In this document: positions 19,964 through 27,179 of the stretch, piece after piece
How positions within the stretch are numbered: position 1 is the first letter of the stretch
Layout: each line of letters starts with the position of its first letter
NCBI GenBank assembly: GCA_900552335.1
Contig: URZL01000001.1
Coordinates: 45,289-109,288 of the forward strand
Length of the DNA: 64,000 nucleotides
DNA from: an uncultured Mycoplasmatota bacterium
GTDB taxonomy: Bacteria; Bacillota_I; Bacilli_A; RF39; UBA660
Direction: 5' to 3'
Translations under genes and position numbers: made by a program
The notes under the pieces: generated by a model
What the model was told of the DNA's origin: nothing
The model's input: the letters and a program-made list of their open reading frames with translations, nothing else
The model's database searches: none

Positions 19964-20587
19964 ATGAATAGAGTTGAATTAAAAGAATGGGCAAAACAAA
20001 AAATATCCGGAAACATAGGTAATATTTTTATAGGAATCGGAATTATTTTTGCCATTAGTTTATTATTTTCTTTTGGCGTTGGAATTGTACAAATTATTTT
20101 TGGAGAAACGAGCTATATTACTTTTATTGTATCTTTGGTTGTAGAATTTTTACTAGTTCCACTTCAAATTGGTTTAAATGGATATATGATGGGATTTGTT
20201 CAAAATGATACCTTTAATAGAGATGCTATATTTGCACCTTATGATGATACCTTTAAAATAATTGGGGCTTCTATTTTAATGTCATTTGTTATTATGATAG
20301 GTTTTATTTTCTTCATTATTCCAGGAATTTATCTAGCATTTTCTTATGCACTAGTACCTTATTTATTAGTAACTAATAAAGATTTAAGTATTACAGAAAC
20401 TTTAGAATTAAGTCGTAAAATGATGAATGGAAATAAATTAGACTTATTTGTATTGGGAATTAGTTTCTTAGGATGGATGTTATTAGTTCCTTGTACTTTT
20501 GGTATTATTTTGATTTGGTTATATCCTTATATGATGACCGCAACCACAAAATTTTTTGTAGACATTATAGATTCTTATAACGAATAA
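19964..20587 (+). CDS. DUF975-like integral membrane protein
   Basis: 207 residues with about five membrane segments. The N-terminal RVELKEWAKQKISGNIGNIF and the central SILMSFVIMIGFIFFIIPGIYLAFSYALVPYLL plus SITETLELSRKMMNGNK pattern match the DUF975 family of unknown function. AGGAGG precedes the ATG. A strong terminator follows. Confidence 0.65.
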   Translation: MNRVELKEWAKQKISGNIGNIFIGIGIIFAISLLFSFGVGIVQIIFGETSYITFIVSLVVEFLLVPLQIGLNGYMMGFVQNDTFNRDAIFAPYDDTFKIIGASILMSFVIMIGFIFFIIPGIYLAFSYALVPYLLVTNKDLSITETLELSRKMMNGNKLDLFVLGISFLGWMLLVPCTFGIILIWLYPYMMTATTKFFVDIIDSYNE

Positions 20588-20591
20588 AATG

Positions 20592-20614
20592 AACTTCACA
20601 TTGTGAAGTTTTTT
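20592..20614 (+). terminator. Terminator after DUF975-like gene
   Basis: AACTTCAC-ATT-GTGAAGTT followed by T. Confidence 0.8.
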
Positions 20615-20695
20615 ATATAAGATTTTTCTTTGTAAACGATTGATTTATGCAATATGAAATTTTCTCCATATATTATGATTAAGGAGGTAGTTTTG

Positions 20696-21316
20696 ATGAA
20701 TGTTAATAAATATCAAGAATTACAAGAAAACTTAAAATTAAGAAATAAATTTTTAAGGTTAGGAATTGGGTGTACGGTTGTAGGACCTCAAGGCCCTAAA
20801 GGTGAAAAGGGGGATACTGGTTCTAAAGGAGAAAAAGGAGATATTGGTCCAATGGGACCACAGGGCGAAATAGGACCGATTGGCCCAGTAGCTGTTTCAT
20901 CGACAGATAGTGTTTTCTTTACAAGTTATGAAGAACTAGAAAATTCTGGAGTAGCGTCCTTACTAGATAGTTGGATAGTACCAAATCCATCCGATTATTT
21001 TACCATTTTAAATAACACTGAAATAGAAGTACAACCAGGAATTTATGAGATTATTTTTTCTGGTTTTATAGAAAATATAGATGATACACATGGCGCAACT
21101 TTGTATCTTCAAACAAAAGAGGGAGATGCCATTAAGGATTTATCTTTTGAATTGTTAGCGGGTAATGGAACACAGATGAATTTTTCACAAGATATTCTTT
21201 TTCGATTTGAAAAAGTAACTAATTTACAAACGATTGTAGATATAACAGGTGATATAGGGACTTCGAATGTAAAGGTATCTGGAATAAACTTAGTAATGAA
21301 AAAAATTCATGAGTAA
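20696..21316 (+). CDS. Collagen-like surface protein
   Basis: 206 residues. A short N-terminus is followed by about 11 Gly-X-Y triplets (from [13 protein letters not shown], about residues 30-65) able to form a triple helix, then a C-terminal beta-rich domain (about 70-206) of the size of the trimerising jelly-roll heads of BclA-type exosporium or surface filaments. There is no clear signal peptide, as in some exosporium proteins. AAGGAGGT lies 7 bases before the ATG; longer upstream starts read through the leader. It is followed by a surface-protease gene. Confidence 0.8.
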   Translation: MNVNKYQELQENLKLRNKFLRLGIGCTVVGPQGPKGEKGDTGSKGEKGDIGPMGPQGEIGPIGPVAVSSTDSVFFTSYEELENSGVASLLDSWIVPNPSDYFTILNNTEIEVQPGIYEIIFSGFIENIDDTHGATLYLQTKEGDAIKDLSFELLAGNGTQMNFSQDILFRFEKVTNLQTIVDITGDIGTSNVKVSGINLVMKKIHE

Positions 21317-21384
21317 ATTATTTTGTTCAGGGATGATATAGAATTTCAAAATAAGAAAAATTTATGAAAATTAACTTCATCATT

Positions 21385-21413
21385 GTTGAAAAACTCTTTT
21401 TATTAAGATAGAA
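21385..21413 (+). promoter_or_regulatory. Promoter of zinc metallopeptidase gene
   Basis: TTGAAA and TAGAAT separated by 17 bases, about 50 bases before the ATG at 21466. Confidence 0.5.
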
Positions 21414-21465
21414 TATAAGTAATGTATTAAACATTAAAATATATTTTATTAAAAGGAGTTTTTTT

Positions 21466-22704
21466 ATGAAGTTAGATAAGAAGAATATTATTGTTATTTT
21501 ATTAATGATTTTATTTATAATGATATTGTGTGTTAAATATTATGTGGGTATTAGTGTTAAAAAAGAGTTTAATTCTAATGAAGTAGATACCCCAGTAAAT
21601 AAAGAGGAAAAGGATCAATCAAATGTTTCTAATGAACAGGAAGAAAAACAGGATGACAAGAATAATGATGATTCTCCGATAGAAAACAGCGAACCAGAAA
21701 AAAATGAGGAAACAAAGGAAGAAAAGAAACCAGAAGAAGAGAAAAAAGACATAGAAAAAGGTCACAATAATTCATCAGAAAATAAAACGGAAGAGAAGCA
21801 AGAATCTAATAATAAAAAAGAAAACAATTCAACCAGTGACATAAAAAAAGATGAAACAAGTGTATCAGAAAAAGATTCGAATTCTAATAAAGATTCAAAT
21901 AATAAAAATAATGATAATACTATATCAAATAATACTACTGTAAAAAAAGAAGAATCTGTTGAACCACCAAAAGAAGAAAACAAAAATAATGAAAGTTCCT
22001 TGAGTATTACAAATGACTATTTAAGAAAAAATATAAAGTCAAAATACGGTGTTAATATCGGATATAAAGATGAATCAGATGTCAATTATGTTAATTCGTA
22101 CTCTAATTTTACTAAACAATATGATGATGAGAAAATTCATACAGCATTAAATAATGTTGACATTGCTTTAAGAAAATATCCAAGTGGTTTCTTTTTTGAA
22201 ATCAATAACAAGTGGAAATCATTAACGATTTATTTGGTAGATCAAATAACTGGTAATGTAGCGGGATTAACAGACAACAGAAATCCAAGCAATGTAGTGA
22301 TTCTCATTAATACGGAAAGTTTATTATTTGAAAGCACACTTCATCATGAAATAATGCATTATATAGATTGTTATTTAGCTAGCATTATAGGAGCAAGTAC
22401 ATTAGAAAATAGCATGAAAGATTATAATCCAAGTGGTTTTGTATATGGAGCTCAAACTACTGAATATGTATATTATTATTCCAACCCTGCTTATTTTTTA
22501 TCTGCTTATAGTAAATCTGATTACAAAGAAGATAGAGCAGTATTGTTTTCTGATATGATGTTTCGAACATTAAAGAAAGATTATTATAGTGCAGGAAATC
22601 CTATCAATGAAAAAGCTAAGCTAATCAGTAGACAATTGGAAACGTATTTTGATTGTGTTTCAAGTTCTGTAAAAGAAAATTGGGAAAGATTTATTGAATG
22701 GTAA
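21466..22704 (+). CDS. Surface-anchored zinc metallopeptidase
   Basis: 412 residues. Residues 6-25 are a signal anchor; residues 30-180 are a Lys/Glu/Asn/Ser low-complexity stalk; residues 185-412 are the folded domain. The zincin motif HEIMH is in STLHHEIMHYIDCYL (about residue 290), and a second acidic helix EDRAVLFSDMMFRT about 70 residues later can supply the third zinc ligand, the gluzincin layout. I do not recognise the subfamily; distant similarity to lethal-factor-like peptidases is possible. The neighbouring amidase suggests a role at the cell wall. Confidence 0.7.
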   Translation: MKLDKKNIIVILLMILFIMILCVKYYVGISVKKEFNSNEVDTPVNKEEKDQSNVSNEQEEKQDDKNNDDSPIENSEPEKNEETKEEKKPEEEKKDIEKGHNNSSENKTEEKQESNNKKENNSTSDIKKDETSVSEKDSNSNKDSNNKNNDNTISNNTTVKKEESVEPPKEENKNNESSLSITNDYLRKNIKSKYGVNIGYKDESDVNYVNSYSNFTKQYDDEKIHTALNNVDIALRKYPSGFFFEINNKWKSLTIYLVDQITGNVAGLTDNRNPSNVVILINTESLLFESTLHHEIMHYIDCYLASIIGASTLENSMKDYNPSGFVYGAQTTEYVYYYSNPAYFLSAYSKSDYKEDRAVLFSDMMFRTLKKDYYSAGNPINEKAKLISRQLETYFDCVSSSVKENWERFIEW

Positions 22705-22805
22705 TTTTTGCTGATTACGTATATGGCAGATAAAAGTAAGAATACTAAAATATTTCATATCACCTTATAAGATGGCATTCATAAACTATTTTAGGGGGAA
22801 TGTGT

Positions 22806-23099
22806 ATGAATAACTATAAAATTGTGATAGATGCTGGTCATGGAGGAAGCGATTCAGGATCTAGTGGTAATGGTATTATTGAAAAAGATCTGACCTTAAA
22901 AATATCACAATACATGTATGATTTGTTTAAAGAAAAGGGTATTCCAGTCACGATGACACGTACAACGGATGAAACATTATCACCAGATGAACGAGTAAGC
23001 AGAATATTATCAGCCTATGGTGATAACAAAAATGTAATTGTAGTCTCTAATCACATAAATGCAGGAGGTGGCGATAGTCATTGTGTAACGAATGTATAA
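22806..23099 (+). pseudogene. N-acetylmuramoyl-L-alanine amidase, 5' half (interrupted by mobile element)
   Basis: Residues 1-88 are a normal Amidase_3 N-terminus: IVIDAGHGGSDSG with the first zinc His, EKDLTL with the Glu ligand, and VVSNHINAGG with the second zinc His. The host sequence ends at 23070; the last codons up to the stop at 23099 come from the element. The ATG at 22806 has AGGGGG 7 bases upstream; the ATG at 22800 is too close. The other half resumes in frame at 35555. Joined at AGGTG the gene reads NAGGADGAE and encodes 447 residues. Confidence 0.9.
23066..23090. repeat. attL: host half-site, AGGTG core and element left arm
   Basis: Core AGGTG at 23066-23070 then the element arm at 23071-23090, which ends TCATTGTGTAACG, the exact reverse complement of CGTTACACAATGA at the right end. 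Confidence 0.85.
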
Positions 23100-23144
23100 C
23101 AATTAAAGCCAAAATTATATTAAGAAATGGAGATTAGTTATAAT

Positions 23145-23477
23145 ATGAGTTACACAAAAGAAAAAGAATTAATGGATGAAGGAAATATATCTAATGAAGA
23201 ATTTCAAGAAAAGTATTTACCTTTCTATGATAATTTTGAAGAGTATATGATTAGATATGTAATACCAGATGCAGTAGCATTTTATATTGCAAATAGTTAT
23301 TCAAGAAGTTGCTTAGATGATAGTAAATTATATAATCATATCAATTCTGCAGTAGATATTTTTAATTGTAGATGCGATATTGATGTTATAATTCCATCCA
23401 TAGAAAAGATATTAAATATAAAATATAATCTAAAAATCACTGGTAGAAATCCATTAAAACTGGAAAAATATTATTAA
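23145..23477 (+). CDS. Hypothetical protein at element left end
   Basis: 110 residues from the ATG at 23145 (GGAG about 12 bases upstream); an ATG at 23127 would add six residues. Acidic, helical, with DNFEEYMIRYVIPDAVAFYIANSYSRSC. No family recognised. It is the first gene inside attL, a common place for cargo or an excision factor, but no helix-turn-helix is evident. It ends in a bidirectional terminator. Confidence 0.55.
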   Translation: MSYTKEKELMDEGNISNEEFQEKYLPFYDNFEEYMIRYVIPDAVAFYIANSYSRSCLDDSKLYNHINSAVDIFNCRCDIDVIIPSIEKILNIKYNLKITGRNPLKLEKYY

Positions 23478-23480
23478 ACA

Positions 23481-23511
23481 AAAAAAGATTCAAACTAAAC
23501 TGAATCTTTTT
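23481..23511. terminator. Bidirectional terminator between convergent genes
   Basis: AAAAGATTCA pairs with TGAATCTTTT around an 8-nt loop, with A-rich and T-rich flanks. Confidence 0.8.
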
Positions 23512-23512
23512 A

Positions 23513-24748
23513 TTAATTATTTAAAAAATGTTTTATTTTATTTAAATCGGGATTTTTAATTAACAAATCTTCAATCCAAGCTTTTTCAGGATTTTTATCT
23601 TTTGTAATTATATTGTTTTTTATAGCGTTACTTATACTAGATATATAATAATTGTTATTTTTATTATTAATATAATATAATTGATCATTTGTCATAGAAA
23701 AGGCAACAAATGGAGAATGTGTTGTAAATATCAATTGAGAAAAATGATTAAAATCCTTTGAAGAATTTAAATTTATTAAAAAATTTACTAGTGTTGGGTG
23801 AAGGCTTAATTCTATTTCATCAATAAGCAATAAATTATTTTTTTCTAATGCATCTAGAATAATAGATCCTATAACTAATATTTTTCTAGTTCCGTTTGAT
23901 AATTGAGGAAAAGTTAAGAAAGTTTTTTTTGAATTCCAAAATAAGATTTTTGGTTTTTTTTCATTTTCATCAAGTGTAACATCAATTATTTTATCATCTG
24001 CAATGTTACATAGTTCAATAAACTTATTACCATGTTTATTAAAGGCTTCAAGCAAATCTACACCTTCACTACCATCCAAATACGATACATGCTTTATCAT
24101 TTCGTTAAAAAATGTATTATAATACTTAATTCTATCATCAATATTTTTTTCTTGATTTTTACTATTGTTGTTTTGGTATAACAAAGTAGTAGTTATTTCA
24201 CTTTCAATAATATTATTTGCTAAACAGATAACTTCATTTTTCTTACTGTCAAAATTTTTTTTATATTCTAATTTTTCTAATAAAACGCCGGATTCCTTAT
24301 AATTGCTTTTGTACATTAATGTATAAGTATATATACCTGAAATATTATTTTTTCTTTTTGGTATAAATAATTCTAAAACTATAGTACTTTTATCTTTAGA
24401 ACGAAGATTATTTTGTTCTCCAAGCTTTAAAGTATTTATATCTATTAAAAATTTTTTTAATTCTTCTGGTGTCATTCTTTTTATAAAACTATCAAAATCT
24501 TTGTTATTCGAAATACTTTTCCTATGAGGAAACAAAAGAAAATCTTGCACAGTTTCTATAGCATTTAATATACTTGTTTTACCACTTGCGTTACTACCAA
24601 TTATGCATATATTTTTTAATATCTTTGTTTTTTCAGAAATTTTCGAAATATCATTATTAGAATGTTTAATTTTATTTGATGCAATACAAGAAATATTAAT
24701 ATTATTACTTAAACCTTTATAGTTGTCTATCTTAATATTTAAAAGCAT
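23513..24748 (-). CDS. AAA15-type ATPase (OLD/RloC-like ATPase without nuclease domain)
   Basis: 411 residues. The N-terminus NIKIDNYKGLSNNINISCIA, Walker A CIIGSNASGKTSILNAIE (about residues 48-65), signature-like LSNGTRKILVIGSIIL, Walker B NNLLLIDEIELSLHPTLVNFL and H-loop IFTTHSPFVAFS give a complete ABC/SMC-like ATPase head of the COG1106 type. There is no TOPRIM or HNH extension. Such ATPases recur in phage-defence loci, usually with a partner nuclease; none is adjacent on the same strand. GAGGTG lies 6 bases before the ATG. It is the only reverse-strand gene in the element. Confidence 0.8.
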   Translation of the reverse strand: MLLNIKIDNYKGLSNNINISCIASNKIKHSNNDISKISEKTKILKNICIIGSNASGKTSILNAIETVQDFLLFPHRKSISNNKDFDSFIKRMTPEELKKFLIDINTLKLGEQNNLRSKDKSTIVLELFIPKRKNNISGIYTYTLMYKSNYKESGVLLEKLEYKKNFDSKKNEVICLANNIIESEITTTLLYQNNNSKNQEKNIDDRIKYYNTFFNEMIKHVSYLDGSEGVDLLEAFNKHGNKFIELCNIADDKIIDVTLDENEKKPKILFWNSKKTFLTFPQLSNGTRKILVIGSIILDALEKNNLLLIDEIELSLHPTLVNFLINLNSSKDFNHFSQLIFTTHSPFVAFSMTNDQLYYINNKNNNYYISSISNAIKNNIITKDKNPEKAWIEDLLIKNPDLNKIKHFLNN

Positions 24749-24884
24749 AATTACACCTCAAAATGATTATATAATCTTATACTACAAAAGTCAATATTAT
24801 TAGTCAAAAAAGACTAATAATATTTTGAATAAATGTAAATGTGTATTCAAAAATATATTTTAATAGTTAAAAATGACTTAAATC

Positions 24885-24913
24885 TTGACAAAATATGCAT
24901 ATTGATATATAAT
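24885..24913 (+). promoter_or_regulatory. Strong promoter for leader RNA and DUF3892 gene
   Basis: Perfect TTGACA (24885-24890) and TATAAT (24908-24913) with 17-base spacing. Confidence 0.85.
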
Positions 24914-24919
24914 GAATGC

Positions 24920-25060
24920 ATACAAGGGTATTTGAGAAGTATTTTACGTATATGAGTTCTTGTATAAAAAAATAGTTTCAGCGAATGTGAAACTATAGGC
25001 CCGACACCTGTAGTAATTGTAGCATATTTTATCTCAAAGTGCAACATTTGAAGAAACAGA
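24920..25060 (+). ncRNA. Structured 5' leader with two mutually exclusive hairpins
   Basis: About 150 bases separate the predicted start from the ATG at 25072. Hairpin A is ATAGTTTCA/TGAAACTAT (24972-24996, 9 perfect pairs). Hairpin B is ACTATAGG/CCTGTAGT (24992-25014, one G-U pair). They share the bases ACTAT, so only one can form. An outer pair TACAAG/CTTGTA lies just upstream. The arrangement resembles a regulatory leader, but I recognise no known riboswitch family. Confidence 0.5.
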
Positions 25061-25071
25061 AAGGAGGAAAT

Positions 25072-25353
25072 ATGTCTACTTTTATTGCAACAGCAATTAA
25101 AATGAAAAATGGATGTGCATATTCAAATAGCTTGCTAGAAATTGATCAAATATATCTTTCTAATAGTAAAGATGGCTGGTATAAAAAAGCTATTATTCAT
25201 GATTATGTAAAGTCGAATCCTAAAAGTATTACTGTAGGATCAAATTATGGTCCATATGTAATACCTGCAATAAGTTCTAACGGTGAAAAGTATGTTAAAA
25301 GTACACCTAATACTACAACATCGGATAATTTATTAAGCTTGCCTAGAAAATAA
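25072..25353 (+). CDS. DUF3892-family small protein
   Basis: 93 residues. The C-terminus KYVKSTPNTTTSDNLLSLPR is the diagnostic end of DUF3892 proteins (Y-[VI]-[KR]-T-x-x-x-x-T-x-x-D-N-L-x-x-L-P), and the N-terminal TFIATAIKMKNGCAYS strand fits too. Function unknown; the family is common on mobile elements. AAGGAGG lies 4 bases before the ATG. It has a dedicated strong promoter, a long structured leader and its own terminator, so it is an independent transcription unit. Confidence 0.75.
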   Translation: MSTFIATAIKMKNGCAYSNSLLEIDQIYLSNSKDGWYKKAIIHDYVKSNPKSITVGSNYGPYVIPAISSNGEKYVKSTPNTTTSDNLLSLPRK

Positions 25354-25372
25354 AAATTTACCTGTTTTAAAG

Positions 25373-25423
25373 AAAAATGCGAAAATATTTGATTAATTAT
25401 ATTTAATGTTTTTGCATTTTTTT
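25373..25423 (+). terminator. Terminator after DUF3892 gene
   Basis: AAAAATGC-x-AAAA pairs with TTTT-x-GCATTTTT, followed by T; long AT loop. Confidence 0.6.
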
Positions 25424-25517
25424 ATGGGATTTTGTTAAAATTTGTGGCTATTTTTTATAAAAATTAATAGTATTTTTTGAAAAAAACATTGAGAAAAAAT
25501 AAAAAAATTACACCACT

Positions 25518-25635
25518 TACAAGAGGTAACTTACTAGTCTTGTATAATATATCAAGCATGGTGTTGACACACCCTTTAATGCTTGTTAGGGAGTATCCCT
25601 AAGACTCATATAATTAGTATCTGACAGTTACTGAA
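25518..25635 (+). ncRNA. Candidate structured RNA upstream of the AbiEi-Fic-RM operon
   Basis: Noncoding stretch between the DUF3892 terminator and the AbiEi promoter. Three stems follow one another: TACAAGA/TCTTGTA (25518-25544); CAAGCAT/ATGCTTG (25553-25585) enclosing GGTGT-TGAC-ACACC; and TTAGGGA-GTA-TCCCTAA (25586-25602). The packing of perfect stems in a very AT-rich spacer suggests selection on structure. No known family is recognised. Confidence 0.5.
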
Positions 25636-25664
25636 AATTTATTATTTTTATTGTGTAAATTTTA

Positions 25665-25693
25665 TTTACTCAAATATAATAAAATGATATAAT
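25665..25693 (+). promoter_or_regulatory. Promoter of the AbiEi-Fic-RM operon
   Basis: TTTACT (25665-25670) and perfect TATAAT (25688-25693) with 17-base spacing. Transcription would start near 25700, just before the ATG at 25721. Confidence 0.65.
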
Positions 25694-25720
25694 GTTGTTA
25701 TGAAAGTAAATGGTGATTCT

Positions 25721-26302
25721 ATGACTAATGAAGATAAAATTAAACAGTTTTTAGATGCTAATCATGGATATATGTCTACATCAGATTTTTTAAAACTAAA
25801 TATTAGTAAACCATTAATAAAGAAATATGTTGATAATGGTTTAATTAATAAAGTTTCACATGGTTTATATATTGATAGCAATATATTTGTTGATGATGAA
25901 TATGTTTTTCAAAAAAGATATCCTGATGCTATATATTCATATAAGACAGCATTAAGTATGTTAGGTTTAATTAAAGAATTACCAGAACAAATAGAAATAA
26001 CTGTTAATAGTAAGAAAAGAGTATTAAGCAATTATAAAGTGCATTATGTTGCAGATAAATACTATGATATTGGAATTATTGAAATTAATAATATGTTTAA
26101 TAATCCAATTAAAATATATAATGCTGAAAGATGCATATGTGATATGCTAAAAAATGATTATTTTGATTTAGAATTACAAAATAATATATTACATGATTAT
26201 TTTAATAACAGTGAAAAAGATATAGATAAATTATTAGAGTATTCTAAAGTATTTAATATATATGAAAAAGTTAGAACTTTAGTAGATTATGCAGTGAGAT
26301 AG
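25721..26302 (+). CDS. AbiEi-like regulator/antitoxin
   Basis: 193 residues. An N-terminal winged helix (KIKQFLDANHGYMSTSDFLK ... KKYVDNGLINKVSHGLYI) is followed by the AbiEi-type domain (DAIYSYKTALSMLGLIKELP, then NAERCICDMLKN and a helical tail). AbiEi proteins repress their own operon and neutralise the AbiEii nucleotidyltransferase toxin in type IV systems. Here no AbiEii follows; a Fic gene does, 12 bases later. ATG 25721 is preferred because GGTGAT precedes it; an ATG at 25700 would be leaderless given the promoter. Confidence 0.8.
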   Translation: MTNEDKIKQFLDANHGYMSTSDFLKLNISKPLIKKYVDNGLINKVSHGLYIDSNIFVDDEYVFQKRYPDAIYSYKTALSMLGLIKELPEQIEITVNSKKRVLSNYKVHYVADKYYDIGIIEINNMFNNPIKIYNAERCICDMLKNDYFDLELQNNILHDYFNNSEKDIDKLLEYSKVFNIYEKVRTLVDYAVR

Positions 26303-26314
26303 GAGGTTAATTAA

Positions 26315-27151
26315 ATGAGTGAAAAAGAATTGGATTCAAGTAACATTGAATATACAGAAGAAACTAAACCAAAAGACTATGTAAAACAACTTGAGTGGGA
26401 TATGGCTATAGGTCTTCAAGAAGTAGATAATTTAAAACCTTCTAAATATTTAGAAAAATTGTTAGGAGAAAATGTTAGTGGTAATTTAACCATTAAACAA
26501 GTAGAAGAAGAATTAAGAGAATACTACATTGAAAAAGATAAAAAACAAGAATTAAATCATAATGAATTAGAGTGTGATTTTGTATCTACAAGAATTGTTG
26601 AATTATTACAAATTGATAATTTTGAGTTGTCTGTAGATTATTTAAAATATATTCATAAATATTTATTTCAAGATGTTTATGAATTTGCCGGTGAATTTAG
26701 AAAAATAGATTTTTCTAAACATGAAAAAATACTTAATAATGATTCAGTTGCTTATGGTGATTGTAAGACATTAAAAGAATCATTAGAATATGATATATCT
26801 TTAGAAAAAGAAAAAAATTATAAAGATATGAGTTTTGTAGAAGTAATAAATAATATTACTAAGTTTTCATCTAGTATATGGCAAGTACATCCTTTTAGAG
26901 AAGGAAATACTAGAACAACAGCTCTATTTATTGAAAAATACTTAATTAGTCTAGGCTATAATGTGAATAATACTTTATTTAAAGATAAATCTGTTTATTT
27001 TAGAAATGCGCTAGTTAGAAGTAATTATTTTAATAACTATTTAAATATAAAAGAAGACAGTAGATATTTAGTTAAGTTTTATGAAAATTTATTATTGGGT
27101 AAAAATAATAATTTACATTCACAATATTTAATTGTTGAAGAGTTATTTTAA
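26315..27151 (+). CDS. Fic-family enzyme with VbhA-like N-terminal region
   Basis: 278 residues. The Fic motif VHPFREGNTRTTALF (about residues 191-205) is intact, and SVDYLKYIHKYLFQDVYEFAGEFR supplies the preceding helix and flap. The N-terminal stretch AIGLQEVDNLKPSKYLEKLL plus ENVSGNLTIKQVEEELREYY resembles the small VbhA-type inhibitory domain found fused to some Fic proteins, but the [ST]xxxE[GN] inhibitory motif is only partly matched (SKYLEK). Likely transfers AMP to a host protein. Translationally close to the AbiEi-like gene (AGGAGG between them) and 28 bases before the methyltransferase. Confidence 0.85.
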   Translation: MSEKELDSSNIEYTEETKPKDYVKQLEWDMAIGLQEVDNLKPSKYLEKLLGENVSGNLTIKQVEEELREYYIEKDKKQELNHNELECDFVSTRIVELLQIDNFELSVDYLKYIHKYLFQDVYEFAGEFRKIDFSKHEKILNNDSVAYGDCKTLKESLEYDISLEKEKNYKDMSFVEVINNITKFSSSIWQVHPFREGNTRTTALFIEKYLISLGYNVNNTLFKDKSVYFRNALVRSNYFNNYLNIKEDSRYLVKFYENLLLGKNNNLHSQYLIVEELF

Positions 27152-27179
27152 GTGAAGAAAACAAGTAGTGGAGGATAAT

